A stretch of DNA of 64,000 bases from Salipiger sp. H15. GTDB lineage: Bacteria; Pseudomonadota; Alphaproteobacteria; Rhodobacterales; Rhodobacteraceae. This document shows, piece after piece, positions 25,463-33,959 of this stretch. Where the stretch lies: contig NZ_CP123386.1 in the NCBI RefSeq assembly GCF_040409955.1, forward strand, positions 186,001-250,000. The letters are read 5' to 3'. Each line of letters begins with the position of its first letter. Positions within the stretch are counted from its first letter, which is position 1. The translations under genes were made by a program, and so were the position numbers. The notes under the pieces were generated by a model. That model was not told where the DNA came from. It did no database searches and saw nothing but the letters and a program-made list of their open reading frames with translations.

Positions 25463-26302
25463 ATGAAAAAGACCGTCATCGCCGCTTCGCTCGGCCTTGC
25501 CGCCATCGCCGCCAGCGCCGAGGCCAAGGACTGGACCCACGTCACCATCGCCACCGAGGGCGCCTTTGCGCCGTGGAACTTCACCGAGGCTGACGGCACG
25601 CTGACCGGCTACGAGGTCGATCTCTACAAGGTGCTCTGCGAGCGGATGGAGGTCGAATGCACCCTCGTCGCGCAGAACTGGGACGGCATCATCCCCGGCC
25701 TGCTCGCGGGCAAGTACGACGCGATCATGGCCGGCATGTCGGCCACTGAGAAGCGCGAGGAGGTGATTTCCTTCTCGCAGCCCTACGGCTCCACCGGCCA
25801 GACCTTCGGCGTGCTCAAGGGCAGCGATCTCGAGCAGCTGCCGCTGAAGGGCGAGCTCTTCAACCTCGCCAACAACCCCGAGGGTGCGGCCAAGGCGATC
25901 GAGGAGATCCGCCCGCTGCTGAAGGGCAAGACCATCGGCGTGCAGAGCTCGGCGATCTCGGCCCGCTTCATGCAGGAGACCTTCGGCGACGAGCTGACCA
26001 TCCGCGAGTACAAGGCGACCGAGCAGCATGACCTCGACCTGCTGGCCGGGCGCATCGACGCGGTGATCGCTTCGCCCGCCTACCTGATGACGGCCATCGA
26101 GGAGCCGGCCAACGCCGAGATGACCATGGCGGGTCCGCGCTTCCAGGGCGGCATCCTCGGCCGCGGCTCCTCGGTCGGCATCCGCAAGGAGGACACCGAG
26201 CTGCGCGCGATGTTCGACAAGGCGCTGGACTCGGTGAAGGCCGACGGCACCACCAAGGCGCTGTCCGAGAAGTGGTTCGGCTTCGACGTGACGGTCTACT
26301 GA
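25463..26302 (+). CDS. Amino-acid ABC transporter substrate-binding protein
   Basis: This 279-residue periplasmic protein of the SBP_bac_3 family has a signal peptide, MKKTVIAASLGLAAIAASAEA. The mature part starts KDWTHVTIATEGAFAPWNF and continues with LTGYEVDLYKVLCERM, the usual ligand-binding lobe opening for lysine/arginine/ornithine/opine-type binders. Unusually for this window it is last in its operon, and it is followed by a strong Rho-independent terminator. The ligand is probably the substrate or product of the M20 amidohydrolase. Confidence 0.92.
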   Translation: MKKTVIAASLGLAAIAASAEAKDWTHVTIATEGAFAPWNFTEADGTLTGYEVDLYKVLCERMEVECTLVAQNWDGIIPGLLAGKYDAIMAGMSATEKREEVISFSQPYGSTGQTFGVLKGSDLEQLPLKGELFNLANNPEGAAKAIEEIRPLLKGKTIGVQSSAISARFMQETFGDELTIREYKATEQHDLDLLAGRIDAVIASPAYLMTAIEEPANAEMTMAGPRFQGGILGRGSSVGIRKEDTELRAMFDKALDSVKADGTTKALSEKWFGFDVTVY

Positions 26303-26330
26303 CCGGCGCGCCGCACCGCTGGAACGGTGG

Positions 26331-26361
26331 AAGGGACCCGGGCCGCGCCCGGGTCCCTTTT
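26331..26361 (+). terminator. Rho-independent terminator after the ABC operon
   Basis: AAGGGACCCGGGC (26331-26343) and GCCCGGGTCCCTT (26347-26359) form a perfect 13-base-pair stem with a three-base loop, ending in four T residues. It lies between convergent genes and may also serve the minus strand, where the run reads as A residues upstream and T residues downstream. Confidence 0.85.
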
Positions 26362-26384
26362 GCATCTGGCGGCTCTGCGCCCCG

Positions 26385-27284
26385 TCAGCTGGCCAGCGCC
26401 ATCGCCGGAGCCACCAGCCGCTCCATCGCCGCCCGCCCCGCCGCGGAGACCGGCGTCAGCGGCAGGCGCAGGCAGTCCGAGATGAGCCCCTCCCGCGCGA
26501 GCATGTGCTTGACCGGAGCGGGGCTTGCCTCGACGAACATCGCCTCGGCGAGCGGCACGAGCGCCTCGTGCAATTCCAGCGCCTCGTCCAGCCGGCCCTC
26601 GGCCCAGGCCCGGTGCAGCGCGACGCAGAGCTCGGGGCGCCAGTTCGACAGGACCGAGGTCAGCCCGCGCGCGCCGAGCGCGTAGAAGGGCAAGGCCAGC
26701 CCGTCATCGCCGCATTGCACGACGAACTCCGGCCCCGCCGCGGCGCGCAGCGCGGTGACCCGCGCCGGATCGCCCCCCGCCTCCTTGATCGCGACGATGT
26801 TGGCGTGGCGTTGCGCCAGCACCGCCGCCGTCCCCGGCGCCACCGAGATGCCGGTGCGCCCCGGCACCGAGTATAGCATGACATCGCAGGCCACCGCCTC
26901 GGCGACCGCGCCGAAATGCGCGATCAGCCCCTCCTGCGAGGGCTTGTTGTAATAGGGGGTGATCAGCAGCACGCCGTCGGCACCCGCCTCGGCGGCGCGG
27001 CGGCTGGCGGCGATGGTGGTCCCGGTCACATTGCAGCCGGTCCCGGCGAGCACGTAGGCCCGCCCCTCGGCGCGGGCCACGGTGCGCTCGATCACCGCGA
27101 GCGCCTCGTCCTCGGTCAGCGTCGCCGCCTCGCCGGTGGTGCCCACGGGCACGAGCCCGGCGATGCCCGCCGCGAGCTGCCGGTCGAGCAGGCGGTCGAA
27201 GGCGGTCCAGTCGATGCCGCCCTCCAGGGTGAAGGGCGTGACCAGCGCGGTGAAGACACCGTCGAAGCGTTGGGGAACGGTCAT
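26385..27284 (-). CDS. dapA: 4-hydroxy-tetrahydrodipicolinate synthase (DapA family, catalytic residues intact)
   Basis: This 299-residue class I aldolase-type protein has all the usual DHDPS residues in place: GTTGE with Thr49-Thr50, PYYNKP with Tyr112, LYSVPGRTG with Tyr138 and Arg143, and the Schiff-base Lys167 in AIKEAGGD. By family it condenses pyruvate with an aldehyde (aspartate semialdehyde in lysine synthesis) or runs the reverse cleavage. It overlaps the DapB-like gene by four bases and is last in a minus-strand catabolic-looking operon with an aldehyde dehydrogenase and flavoenzyme subunits. That context argues for a degradative or specialised role rather than housekeeping lysine synthesis. 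Confidence 0.85.
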   Translation of the reverse strand: MTVPQRFDGVFTALVTPFTLEGGIDWTAFDRLLDRQLAAGIAGLVPVGTTGEAATLTEDEALAVIERTVARAEGRAYVLAGTGCNVTGTTIAASRRAAEAGADGVLLITPYYNKPSQEGLIAHFGAVAEAVACDVMLYSVPGRTGISVAPGTAAVLAQRHANIVAIKEAGGDPARVTALRAAAGPEFVVQCGDDGLALPFYALGARGLTSVLSNWRPELCVALHRAWAEGRLDEALELHEALVPLAEAMFVEASPAPVKHMLAREGLISDCLRLPLTPVSAAGRAAMERLVAPAMALAS

Positions 27285-27949
27285 TGCAGGCTCCTGAACA
27301 TGTCGGTTGGAGAATAAAGCCCCGCCGGCCGGCCGATCAGCCAGCGGGCGGCGGCCAGCGCACCGGCCGCATAGGCGGCGCGGGACTGGACGGTGAGGGT
27401 GAGGTCGATCCGGCTCACGCCGAGATCGAGGGTGACGGTGTTGATGCCGGGCGTGTCGCCGACCCGGCCGATCTCGGTCTCCGGGCGGCGCGCGGCGGTG
27501 GTGAGCGCCCGCACGAGGTCCTGCGTCGTGCCCGAGGGGGCGGGCTTCTTCGCCGCGTTGTAGACCTCGCCGACGATCAGCCCCGCGCCGGGAAGCGCCG
27601 CGGCCAGCGCCCGGGCGGCGCTGCGGAACGGCTCGAAGCCGAGCGTGAAGTTGGGCGCGACCAGCAGCGGCCGTTCGACCGCGGCGGCGGCGATGCGGGC
27701 GGCGCCCGCCTCGTCGAAGCCGGTCGTGCCGATCACCACGGGCAGCGGGTTTCCGGCAAGCGCGTCAAGCAGCGCGGCGGTCCCCTGCGGAGAGGAGAAG
27801 TCGATGACGACCTCCCCCGAGAACCGCGCGCCGGGAAGGTCGCCGCGCCCGCCGATCGCCTCGCCGAGCTGCAGGTCGCCCGCCTCGGCGATCTGCGCCA
27901 CCAGCGCCGCGCCGACCTTGCCGCGCGCGCCGTGAACCACGACCCGCAT
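27281..27949 (-). CDS. DapB-like dihydrodipicolinate reductase homologue lacking the catalytic His
   Basis: This 222-residue protein is short for DapB (usually about 240-270). The Rossmann start VVVHGARGKVG, the IGTTGF loop (73-78) and APNFTLGF match the family. The active-site motif, normally E-x-H-H-x-x-K-x-D-A-P-S-G-T, reads E-V-Y-N-A-A-K-K-P-A-P-S-G-T here (128-141). The His pair is replaced by Tyr130-Asn131, while Lys134 and the Ser-Gly-Thr turn remain. It probably still binds NAD(P) but should act on a different imine or have changed chemistry. It is coupled to dapA downstream and to the aldehyde dehydrogenase upstream, with overlaps at both ends. Confidence 0.8.
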   Translation of the reverse strand: MRVVVHGARGKVGAALVAQIAEAGDLQLGEAIGGRGDLPGARFSGEVVIDFSSPQGTAALLDALAGNPLPVVIGTTGFDEAGAARIAAAAVERPLLVAPNFTLGFEPFRSAARALAAALPGAGLIVGEVYNAAKKPAPSGTTQDLVRALTTAARRPETEIGRVGDTPGINTVTLDLGVSRIDLTLTVQSRAAYAAGALAAARWLIGRPAGLYSPTDMFRSLQ

Positions 27950-29343
27950 CAGTCGATCACCACGCGGGTCTCGGACATCTCGCGCAGCGCGATGCGCACG
28001 CCCTCGCGCCCGAGGCCCGAGCTCTTGATGCCGCCGAAGGGCACGTGCTCGGCGCGGAAATCCGGTCCCTCGTTGACCATGATGCCGCCGACCTGCAACC
28101 CGCGCGACAGCGCGCGGATCGCCGCGTGGTCATTGCTGAAGATCCCGGCCTGCAGGCCGAACTCCGTGGCGTTGATCTCTTCCATCGCCGCGTCGAGGTC
28201 GCGGAACGGGCGGATCGCCAGCACCGGGCCGAAGGTCTCCTCGCCGATCAGCCGCGCGTCGAGGGGCACGTCGTCGATCACCGTCGGGGCGATCAGGTTG
28301 CCCTCGCGCGTGCCGCCGGCGAGCAGCCGCGCGCCGAGCGCCTGTGCCTCCTCGAGCCGCAGCATGATCTCGGCCGCCGCGGCGGCGTCGATCACCGGCC
28401 CCATCTGGGTCTCTGCCGCGGCCGGATCGCCGAAGCGGTGCCGCGCCACCTTGTCGAGGAGGAGCCCGGTGAACTCCGCCCGCACCGCCTCGTGCACGTA
28501 GAGCTTCTTGACCGCGGCGCAGCTCTGCCCGGCGATCTCGTAGCGGTGGCCGACGGCGGTCGCGGCGGCGGCCTCGAGATCGGCGTCGGGCAGCACGAAG
28601 AGCGGATCGTTCCCGCCCAGTTCCATCAGGCAGCGCACCAGCCCCGAGGCGCGCTTGAGCGAGAGCCCGGCGACGGGGCCGCCGGTGAAGGACAGAAGGT
28701 CGATCGGCGACTGCGCCAGCGCCGTGGCCGCCGCCGCCCCGCCGTGGACGACCTGCACGAGGTCGCGCGGGAAGCCCGCCTCCTCTGCCAGCCGCACCAG
28801 CTGCCCGGCGACGAGCGGCGCCTTGGGCGAGGGCTTGACCACCACGGCGTTGCCCGCGGCGATGGCCGGCCCGAGCTTGTGGCAGAGCAGGTTGAGCGGG
28901 TAGTTGAACGGGGTGATCGCGGCCACGGTCCCGGTCGGCACGTAGGTGATCACCGCCTGCCGGTTCGCGCCGCCCTCGATCACCGCGCAGTTCAGCACCT
29001 CGCCGTCGAGGAAGGACACCGCCTCGCCCGAGAGCCGCAGCGTGTTGACCGCGCGGCGGGCCTCGTTGCGCGCCTCGGTGATCGTCTTGCCCATTTCCGC
29101 GCAGATCGTCGCGGCGAGGCTCTCGCGGTCCCGGCTGACCAGATCGGCGAGCCGGTCGAGCAACGCCCGGCGCTCGTAGGGCATGGAGGACCGGAACGCC
29201 GCGGCGGCCCGGCGCGCGCGCAGCACGGCGGCGCGGATCTCGCGCTCGGGCGTCTCGGCAACCTGTCCGACGAGCGCGCCGGAATAGGGGTTTCTCACCT
29301 CGATCTCGGCGGCGGCGGCGATGTGGGGGGCGGGAATGGTCAT
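27949..29343 (-). CDS. NAD(P)-dependent aldehyde dehydrogenase
   Basis: This 464-residue enzyme is a complete ALDH: PFN motif Asn147, Lys170 for the cofactor, general base Glu241 (MELGGNDP), nucleophile Cys275 (EIAGQSCAAVKK), and a C-terminal EETFGPVLAI segment. It resembles the lactaldehyde, succinate-semialdehyde and non-phosphorylating glyceraldehyde-phosphate group. It should oxidise an aldehyde, probably a semialdehyde released by the DapA-type aldolase, to the acid. Its stop overlaps the DapB-like start by one base, and its start overlaps the flavoenzyme subunit downstream of 30269. The aldehyde is not known. Confidence 0.88.
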   Translation of the reverse strand: MTIPAPHIAAAAEIEVRNPYSGALVGQVAETPEREIRAAVLRARRAAAAFRSSMPYERRALLDRLADLVSRDRESLAATICAEMGKTITEARNEARRAVNTLRLSGEAVSFLDGEVLNCAVIEGGANRQAVITYVPTGTVAAITPFNYPLNLLCHKLGPAIAAGNAVVVKPSPKAPLVAGQLVRLAEEAGFPRDLVQVVHGGAAAATALAQSPIDLLSFTGGPVAGLSLKRASGLVRCLMELGGNDPLFVLPDADLEAAAATAVGHRYEIAGQSCAAVKKLYVHEAVRAEFTGLLLDKVARHRFGDPAAAETQMGPVIDAAAAAEIMLRLEEAQALGARLLAGGTREGNLIAPTVIDDVPLDARLIGEETFGPVLAIRPFRDLDAAMEEINATEFGLQAGIFSNDHAAIRALSRGLQVGGIMVNEGPDFRAEHVPFGGIKSSGLGREGVRIALREMSETRVVID

Positions 29344-30269
29344 GTGGGTTGTCCTTCGGAAGGGTCAGGGGCCGCGTCCCGGTCGGGGGCGGCAGAGAGG
29401 AGGTCGGCGATCGCCACGGGCGCGAGCGGCCAGCGGGCGGCACCGGGAGGGGATGCGGGCGGGGCGGCGGGGTCGGCGGCGGTGGCGCGCGCCACCCATT
29501 CGCCGCAGAAGCGCCCCTGGCAGGGGCCCATCCCGATGCGGCCGAGAAGGCGCAGCTCGCGCGGTCGCGGGGCATCGCCGAGATCGCGCAGATCGGCGAG
29601 CGTACGCCCCTCGCAGCGGCAGAGCACCGTGTCGCCGGGTAGCCCGGCGAGCCGGTCCATGCCGTCATGGGCATAGATCGCGGCAAGCCGCCGCTGCGCC
29701 TCCCGCTCGCGGGACAGGGTCTTCGAGCCGATCGGAGCCGGCGCGCCGCCGTCCCTCAGGGCTTGGGCCAGCGCGATGCCGCCGGCGCGTCCCGAGGCAA
29801 GCGCGGCGCGGGCGCCGAGCACCTCCGCGCAGTCGCCGAGCGTCAGCACCGGCAGCGCGGCGCAGCCCGTCACGCCAATATCGTTCGGGCGCAGCCCGTC
29901 GTGCAGGCCGACGCGGTCCGCGAGGATCCGGCGGGATCCGGCGGGGCCATCGACGATCACCTCGAGCGCGCCGCCTTCCGCCCGGATCTCGCGAACGTCG
30001 CTGCGGGTGAGGATCGGGACACGGGCGCGCAGGAGCGTCGCCATGTATCCCGCGGCCTCGCGCAAGTAGGAGAGCGGCAGGCCGAGCCCGAGCCGCACCC
30101 GGCCGAAGGGCGCGCCGTTCTCGATGATCGCGACCGGGGGATTTCCGAGCCGCGCCATCTGCGCCGCGACCGCCAGCAGGAGCGGGCCGCTGCCCGCCAG
30201 CACGACCCGGCCGCCGGGGGCGCGGGCCTGCGTCTTCAGCTCGATCTGCAGCGCGCCGGCGGTGGTCAC
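29340..30269 (-). CDS. C-terminal piece of opine/D-amino-acid oxidase subunit A (HcnB/OoxA-like), frameshifted
   Basis: This reading frame holds the second half of an HcnB/OoxA/LhpE-type flavoprotein: GGRVVLAGSGPLLLAVAA (second Rossmann motif) and a C-terminal BFD-like [2Fe-2S] module with CRCEG and GMGPCQGRFC. The first half is in another frame ending at 30266. Adding one base in the GGGG run at 30293-30296 joins them into a continuous PRPGWTLPGVTTAGALQ segment, exactly as in the family. The GTG at 30269 is therefore an internal codon, not a natural start. Either the gene is broken or the sequence has a one-base error. The intact unit would be 29340-30640. Confidence 0.8.
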   Translation of the reverse strand: MTTAGALQIELKTQARAPGGRVVLAGSGPLLLAVAAQMARLGNPPVAIIENGAPFGRVRLGLGLPLSYLREAAGYMATLLRARVPILTRSDVREIRAEGGALEVIVDGPAGSRRILADRVGLHDGLRPNDIGVTGCAALPVLTLGDCAEVLGARAALASGRAGGIALAQALRDGGAPAPIGSKTLSREREAQRRLAAIYAHDGMDRLAGLPGDTVLCRCEGRTLADLRDLGDAPRPRELRLLGRIGMGPCQGRFCGEWVARATAADPAAPPASPPGAARWPLAPVAIADLLSAAPDRDAAPDPSEGQPT

Positions 30270-30901
30270 GCCGGGCAGCGTCCAGCCGGGCCGGGGCGCA
30301 CCGCCTCGCGCGCGCCGAGCGCGAGGACGACGGCGGCAGGGCGCATGAGGCGGTTCACTCCGCCGCCCAGCAGTGCGGTGCCGCCGTGGTCGAGCCCGGC
30401 GAAGCGCGTCTCGAAGGCCCAGTCGATCGGCAGCGCTTCCGCCTCGGCGATCAGCCGGTCCCAGCGCGCGGCATGCGACGAGATCGCGGCGCGACCGGGC
30501 AAGGGCTGGCGATGCACGGCGCCTCCGGCACGCGGCGCGCGGTCGATCACCAGCACCCTCTGGCCCGCCCGGGCAAGCTCGACCGCGGCGCCGACACCGG
30601 CAAGCCCCGCGCCGACCACGAGGATCTCGCGTTCAGTCATGGCAGATCTCCTGCGCGCTGCTGTGTTCCGGCGCGACGCGCAGACCCGGGGTGCAGGGGT
30701 GAGGCAGGCCTCGGCGCTGCGGCCTGCGACCTCGACGAGGCACATCTGGCACTGGCCGATGCCGCAGAAGACGGCGCGGGCCGTGCCGGTCGGGCCCGGG
30801 CCGAACTCGGCGATGCCGGCGCGGCCGAGGGCATGGGCGACGCTCTCGCCCGGCGCGAAGGGCAACGGCTGGCCGCGCCAGTAGAAGATGTCTCCGCTCA
30901 T
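30266..30901 (-). CDS. HcnA-like [2Fe-2S] subunit running into the N-terminal half of HcnB/OoxA-like subunit (frameshifted)
   Basis: Residues 1-68 are a small ferredoxin-like protein with Cys46, Cys51, Cys54 and Cys67 in the plant-type pattern. After LTPAP the frame becomes unlike the family. With one extra C near 30688-30699 it would read on as PGLRVAPEHSSAQEICHD and stop at 30633, overlapping the next start. As given, the chain instead continues in frame into TEREILVVGAGLAGVGAAVEL, the FAD motif of the next subunit, whose own ATG at 30640 has an AGGAGA ribosome site. It stops at 30266 because of the second frameshift. Such subunits form heterotrimeric flavoenzymes that oxidise D-amino acids, hydroxyproline or opines. 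The start overlaps the DadA-like gene by four bases. Confidence 0.75.
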   Translation of the reverse strand: MSGDIFYWRGQPLPFAPGESVAHALGRAGIAEFGPGPTGTARAVFCGIGQCQMCLVEVAGRSAEACLTPAPRVCASRRNTAARRRSAMTEREILVVGAGLAGVGAAVELARAGQRVLVIDRAPRAGGAVHRQPLPGRAAISSHAARWDRLIAEAEALPIDWAFETRFAGLDHGGTALLGGGVNRLMRPAAVVLALGAREAVRPGPAGRCPA

Positions 30902-32055
30902 CCGGCAGTCTCCCGCACCCGGGCGAACCGATCGGGGGAGAGCGCCGCCATGTCCTCGGCGAGGCCCGCGGTCGGCGGCTGGCCCATCGCCAGCCGGGCG
31001 ACCTCGCGCCCGATCATGGCCGAGAGGCAGATGCCGTCGCCCTCGAACCCCGTCGCCAGCGTCACGCGCGACTGGCCCGGCGCCGGTCCGACGATCGGCA
31101 GCCCGTCGCTGACCGCCGCCCGGACACCGGCAAATGCGCGGATGACGCGGCGCGCCCGCAGCGCGGGCCAGGTCTGCGCGGCACGGCGCATCAGCTTCTG
31201 CAGCGTCGCGAAATCGACGCGGCCCGGATCGCCATGCGCCTCGCGGGTCGAGCCGACGAGGTACTGGCCCGTGGTCAGCGGGTCGATCACCACCGGGGGA
31301 TAGGGAAGCACGTCGGGATTGGTGGTCTTCGCCAGCAGGTAAGCGGCCGAGGTCAGCGCCCCGGGCAATGCGCCGACCGGACCCCGGTCCGTCACGAAGA
31401 GCTGGCCCGCGCGCGGCGCGACGGGCATCGCCGGAAAGAGCCCGCGCGTCGACACGCCAAGCGCCGCGACGACCCGCGGGGCGGAGAGCCGCGCCGTGCC
31501 GAGATCGACGACGACCCCGCCCCCGGTCTCGTGCAGGGCCTGCACCCGGGCGGGCCAGATCCTGTCGATGCGCCGGTCCTCGAGGTAGCCCGCGACGGCC
31601 GCGTAGCCGGGCATATGGCCCTCGCCGCCCAGCTCGACCAGCCGCTCGATGCCCGCGCCGGTGCCGGGAAGCCGGTCCGGGCCGCCGTCGCGGCGCAGGG
31701 TCACCGCGCTGCCGAGCGAGTCCAGCTTGGCGATAAGATCGTCGATCGCGCCGCACTCGGCCCCGCCGCTGCCGAAGATGTAGCTCGGGCGCGGATGGTA
31801 GCGCCCGGTGAGCGGCCCTCCCGCCGCCAGGTCCCGCGTGTAGAGCAGCGAGGCGGTGGCGAGGCGGGCCAGCGGCCCGGGCTTCTTGGACGCCACGGAC
31901 ACCGCGCCGTCGGAGGCGCCGGAAGCCGCGGCCGCCGGTCCCTCCGCGTCGACCAGCGCGACGCGGAGCCCCGCCCGTGACAGGTGCCACGCGCTCGACG
32001 CCCCGACGACGCCGGCGCCCAGCACGATCGCATCATATCGGCCCAGATCGTCCAA
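30898..32055 (-). CDS. DadA-like FAD-dependent oxidoreductase (HcnC/OoxB-like subunit)
   Basis: This 385-residue D-amino-acid-dehydrogenase-type flavoprotein has the FAD motif IVLGAGVVGASSAWHLSRAG at the N-terminus and a C-terminal FAD-closing region (GLPIVGPAPG, ATGFEGDGICLS). It is the catalytic subunit type of opine oxidases, hydroxyproline dehydrogenase and hydrogen cyanide synthase. The start is taken as TTG at 32055, because AGGAGAG lies about six bases upstream and the family N-terminus begins there; the in-frame GTG/ATG codons further up have no ribosome site. It is the first gene of the minus-strand operon, divergent from the ABC importer. Confidence 0.85.
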   Translation of the reverse strand: MDDLGRYDAIVLGAGVVGASSAWHLSRAGLRVALVDAEGPAAAASGASDGAVSVASKKPGPLARLATASLLYTRDLAAGGPLTGRYHPRPSYIFGSGGAECGAIDDLIAKLDSLGSAVTLRRDGGPDRLPGTGAGIERLVELGGEGHMPGYAAVAGYLEDRRIDRIWPARVQALHETGGGVVVDLGTARLSAPRVVAALGVSTRGLFPAMPVAPRAGQLFVTDRGPVGALPGALTSAAYLLAKTTNPDVLPYPPVVIDPLTTGQYLVGSTREAHGDPGRVDFATLQKLMRRAAQTWPALRARRVIRAFAGVRAAVSDGLPIVGPAPGQSRVTLATGFEGDGICLSAMIGREVARLAMGQPPTAGLAEDMAALSPDRFARVRETAG

Positions 32056-32358
32056 GTTTCTCTCCTGACCCTGAAATCCTGCGATCAGGCTAGGAGAGCG
32101 CCAGCGCGGCCACGACATAAAGATACGTCGGTCACTTACAAATATTCTTGAAATAGGACGGCGGTGCGCCGTCTATTCGCGGCACGATACAAATCACCCC
32201 GGAACACCTCCAACCTTATTAGGAAGTGACCCAACTGATCTTGTATTGAACGGCGACCGGAAACGGGCTGACCTGAGGCGGCAGTCCCGAGGCCGACGAT
32301 GTCTTCCGGCGAGGGGACCCGGACAAGAACCAGAACAAATTCCAGCACGGAGCGTGAC
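32056..32358. promoter_or_regulatory. Divergent promoter region of the flavoenzyme and ABC operons
   Basis: No gene was found in these 303 bases. The left part is AT-richer (around 32120-32156) and contains a small GC hairpin: GACGGC (32157-32162) with GCCGTC (32168-32173). ATACAA (32187-32192) and TTGTAT (32241-32246) form a widely spaced inverted pair that might bind a LysR-type dimer. The LysR at 35840-36766 is the expected regulator. Promoters for both arms must lie here, but clear -35/-10 boxes could not be assigned. Confidence 0.45.
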
Positions 32359-33201
32359 ATGACTTTTCTGAAATCCCTCGCCGGCGGCCTCATGGCCGCG
32401 GCGCTCTCCCTCGGCGTGGCCGCCGGTGCCGCGCAGGCCCAGGACACCTCGGTCGTCGAGCAGATCCGCGACCGCGGCACCCTGCGGATCGCCGGCATCC
32501 TCAACGAGGACCCGTATTTCTCGAAGGACCCCCGCACCGGCGAGTGGCGCGGCTTCGCCATCGAGATGGGCCGCGACATGGCGGCGACGCTCGGCGTCGA
32601 GCTCGAGGTCGTCGAGTCGAGCTGGGCCAACTCGGTGCTCGACGTGCAGTCGGGCAAGGTCGACCTCGCCTTCGCGCTGACCGCCCTGCCGACCCGGTCG
32701 CTGTCGGTCAGCTTCTCCAACCCGACCTACTACAACTCCTTCGTGATGATCTCGCCCAAGGAGGAGCTGAAGGGCCTCGGCTGGTCCGAGCTGAACGACC
32801 CGAAATACACGATCGCGGTCGACCTCGGCTCGGCGCAGGACCTGATCACCCAGCAATACCTGCCGAAGGCCACCGTGCTGCGCTTCAAGACCCGCGACGA
32901 GGCGGTGCTGGCGTTGACCACCGGCAAGGCCGACGCGGTGATCAACACCGCGCTCAACGGCATGGTGATGACCAAGAAGAACGCCGCCCTCGGCAAGGTC
33001 TTCATTCCCCAGCCGGTGCTCTCCTCGCCCTCGGTGATCGGCATGAACCTCGGCGCGGATCCGACCTGGAAGGGCTTCGTCTCGGCCTGGGCCGACTACA
33101 ACCGCCGCGTCGGCAACAACCAGTCCTGGATCCTGAAGGGGCTCGAGCCCTTCGGCTTCACGCGCGACGACCTGCCCGAAGGCTTCGACGTCAACGGCTG
33201 A
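32359..33201 (+). CDS. Amino-acid ABC transporter substrate-binding protein
   Basis: This 280-residue SBP_bac_3 protein has a signal peptide (MTFLKSLAGGLMAAALSLGV, cleaved near AQA). The mature body shows IRDRGTLRIAGILNEDPYFS and WRGFAIEMGRDMAATLGVEL, the binding-lobe segments of polar amino-acid binders. It heads the plus-strand arm of the cluster and should capture the compound degraded by the flavoenzyme/DapA arm. The ATG at 32359 follows GGAGCGTGAC. A stable hairpin follows the stop codon. Confidence 0.92.
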   Translation: MTFLKSLAGGLMAAALSLGVAAGAAQAQDTSVVEQIRDRGTLRIAGILNEDPYFSKDPRTGEWRGFAIEMGRDMAATLGVELEVVESSWANSVLDVQSGKVDLAFALTALPTRSLSVSFSNPTYYNSFVMISPKEELKGLGWSELNDPKYTIAVDLGSAQDLITQQYLPKATVLRFKTRDEAVLALTTGKADAVINTALNGMVMTKKNAALGKVFIPQPVLSSPSVIGMNLGADPTWKGFVSAWADYNRRVGNNQSWILKGLEPFGFTRDDLPEGFDVNG

Positions 33202-33210
33202 CCCCTCCTT

Positions 33211-33235
33211 GCGGAAGGCCCGTGCGGCCTTCCGC
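33211..33235 (+). promoter_or_regulatory. Intercistronic hairpin after ABC binding-protein gene
   Basis: GCGGAAGGCC (33211-33220) and GGCCTTCCGC (33226-33235) form a perfect 10-base-pair stem with a five-base loop. No T-run follows. It lies between the binding-protein and permease genes of one operon. Confidence 0.6.
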
Positions 33236-33286
33236 CCCTTCCCGCGCGCCTGAGGCGCCAGACTTCCCATGCAGGAGACGCACCGC

Positions 33287-33949
33287 ATGTATCACTGGGA
33301 CTTCTACACGGTCCTGCAGTCCTTCGATCTGTTCCTGATGGGGATCTGGACGACCTTCCTCTACACCGTCGGATCGATCTCGATCGGCATCGTGGTTGGG
33401 CTTGCAACCTGTTTCGCGCGCATGTCGCCCCGGGCGCCGCTCCGACTGGTCGCCCGCGCCTACCAGGAGCTGTTCCGCTGCACGCCACTGCTGGTGCAGA
33501 TCCTGTGGGCCTATTACGCGCTGCCGATGGTGCTCGGGATCTCGATCTCGAACACGATGGCCGGGCTGCTCATGCTCTCGCTCTACGTCGGCTCGTTCTA
33601 CGCCGAGATCTTCCGGGGCGGCATCCTCGCCATCGACAAGGGCCAGCGCGAGGCCGCCCACGCGGTCGGCATGTCCGGCGGCCAGGCGATGCGCCACATC
33701 ATCCTGCCGCAGGCGGTGAAGAAGATGCTGCCCGCCTTCATCAACCAGTCGGTGGTGCAGGTGAAGAACACTTCGCTGCTCTACGCGATCTCGATCGCCG
33801 AACTCACCTACATGACCTCGGTCGTGAACTCCGAAACCTATCGTCCGCTCGAAGCCTATTCGCTGGCAGCCGTGCTCTACTTCGTGATGCTCTTCCCGCT
33901 CACCCAGGTGGCCGACTACTTCGAGCGCCGGATGCGCCGCAGTGACTGA
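33287..33949 (+). CDS. Amino-acid ABC transporter permease (single)
   Basis: This 220-residue HisM-type permease has [40 protein letters not shown] and the EAA loop [19 protein letters not shown]. Only one permease gene is present in this operon, so the channel is probably a homodimer. The ATG at 33287 is preferred over 33269 because AGGAG lies nine bases before it. It lies between the binding protein and the ATPase. Confidence 0.9.
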   Translation: MYHWDFYTVLQSFDLFLMGIWTTFLYTVGSISIGIVVGLATCFARMSPRAPLRLVARAYQELFRCTPLLVQILWAYYALPMVLGISISNTMAGLLMLSLYVGSFYAEIFRGGILAIDKGQREAAHAVGMSGGQAMRHIILPQAVKKMLPAFINQSVVQVKNTSLLYAISIAELTYMTSVVNSETYRPLEAYSLAAVLYFVMLFPLTQVADYFERRMRRSD

Positions 33950-33959
33950 GGAGCGTGCC

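Noticed and set aside
26385..27949. dapA-dapB as housekeeping lysine/diaminopimelate biosynthesis genes
   Set aside because: They are coupled to an aldehyde dehydrogenase and oxidase subunits in a regulated catabolic cluster, and the DapB-like protein lacks the catalytic His pair.
29340..30901. Programmed ribosomal frameshifting in the flavoenzyme subunits
   Set aside because: No slippery heptamer or downstream pseudoknot is evident, and both shifts are simple one-base contractions in short homopolymer runs, which fits error or decay better.
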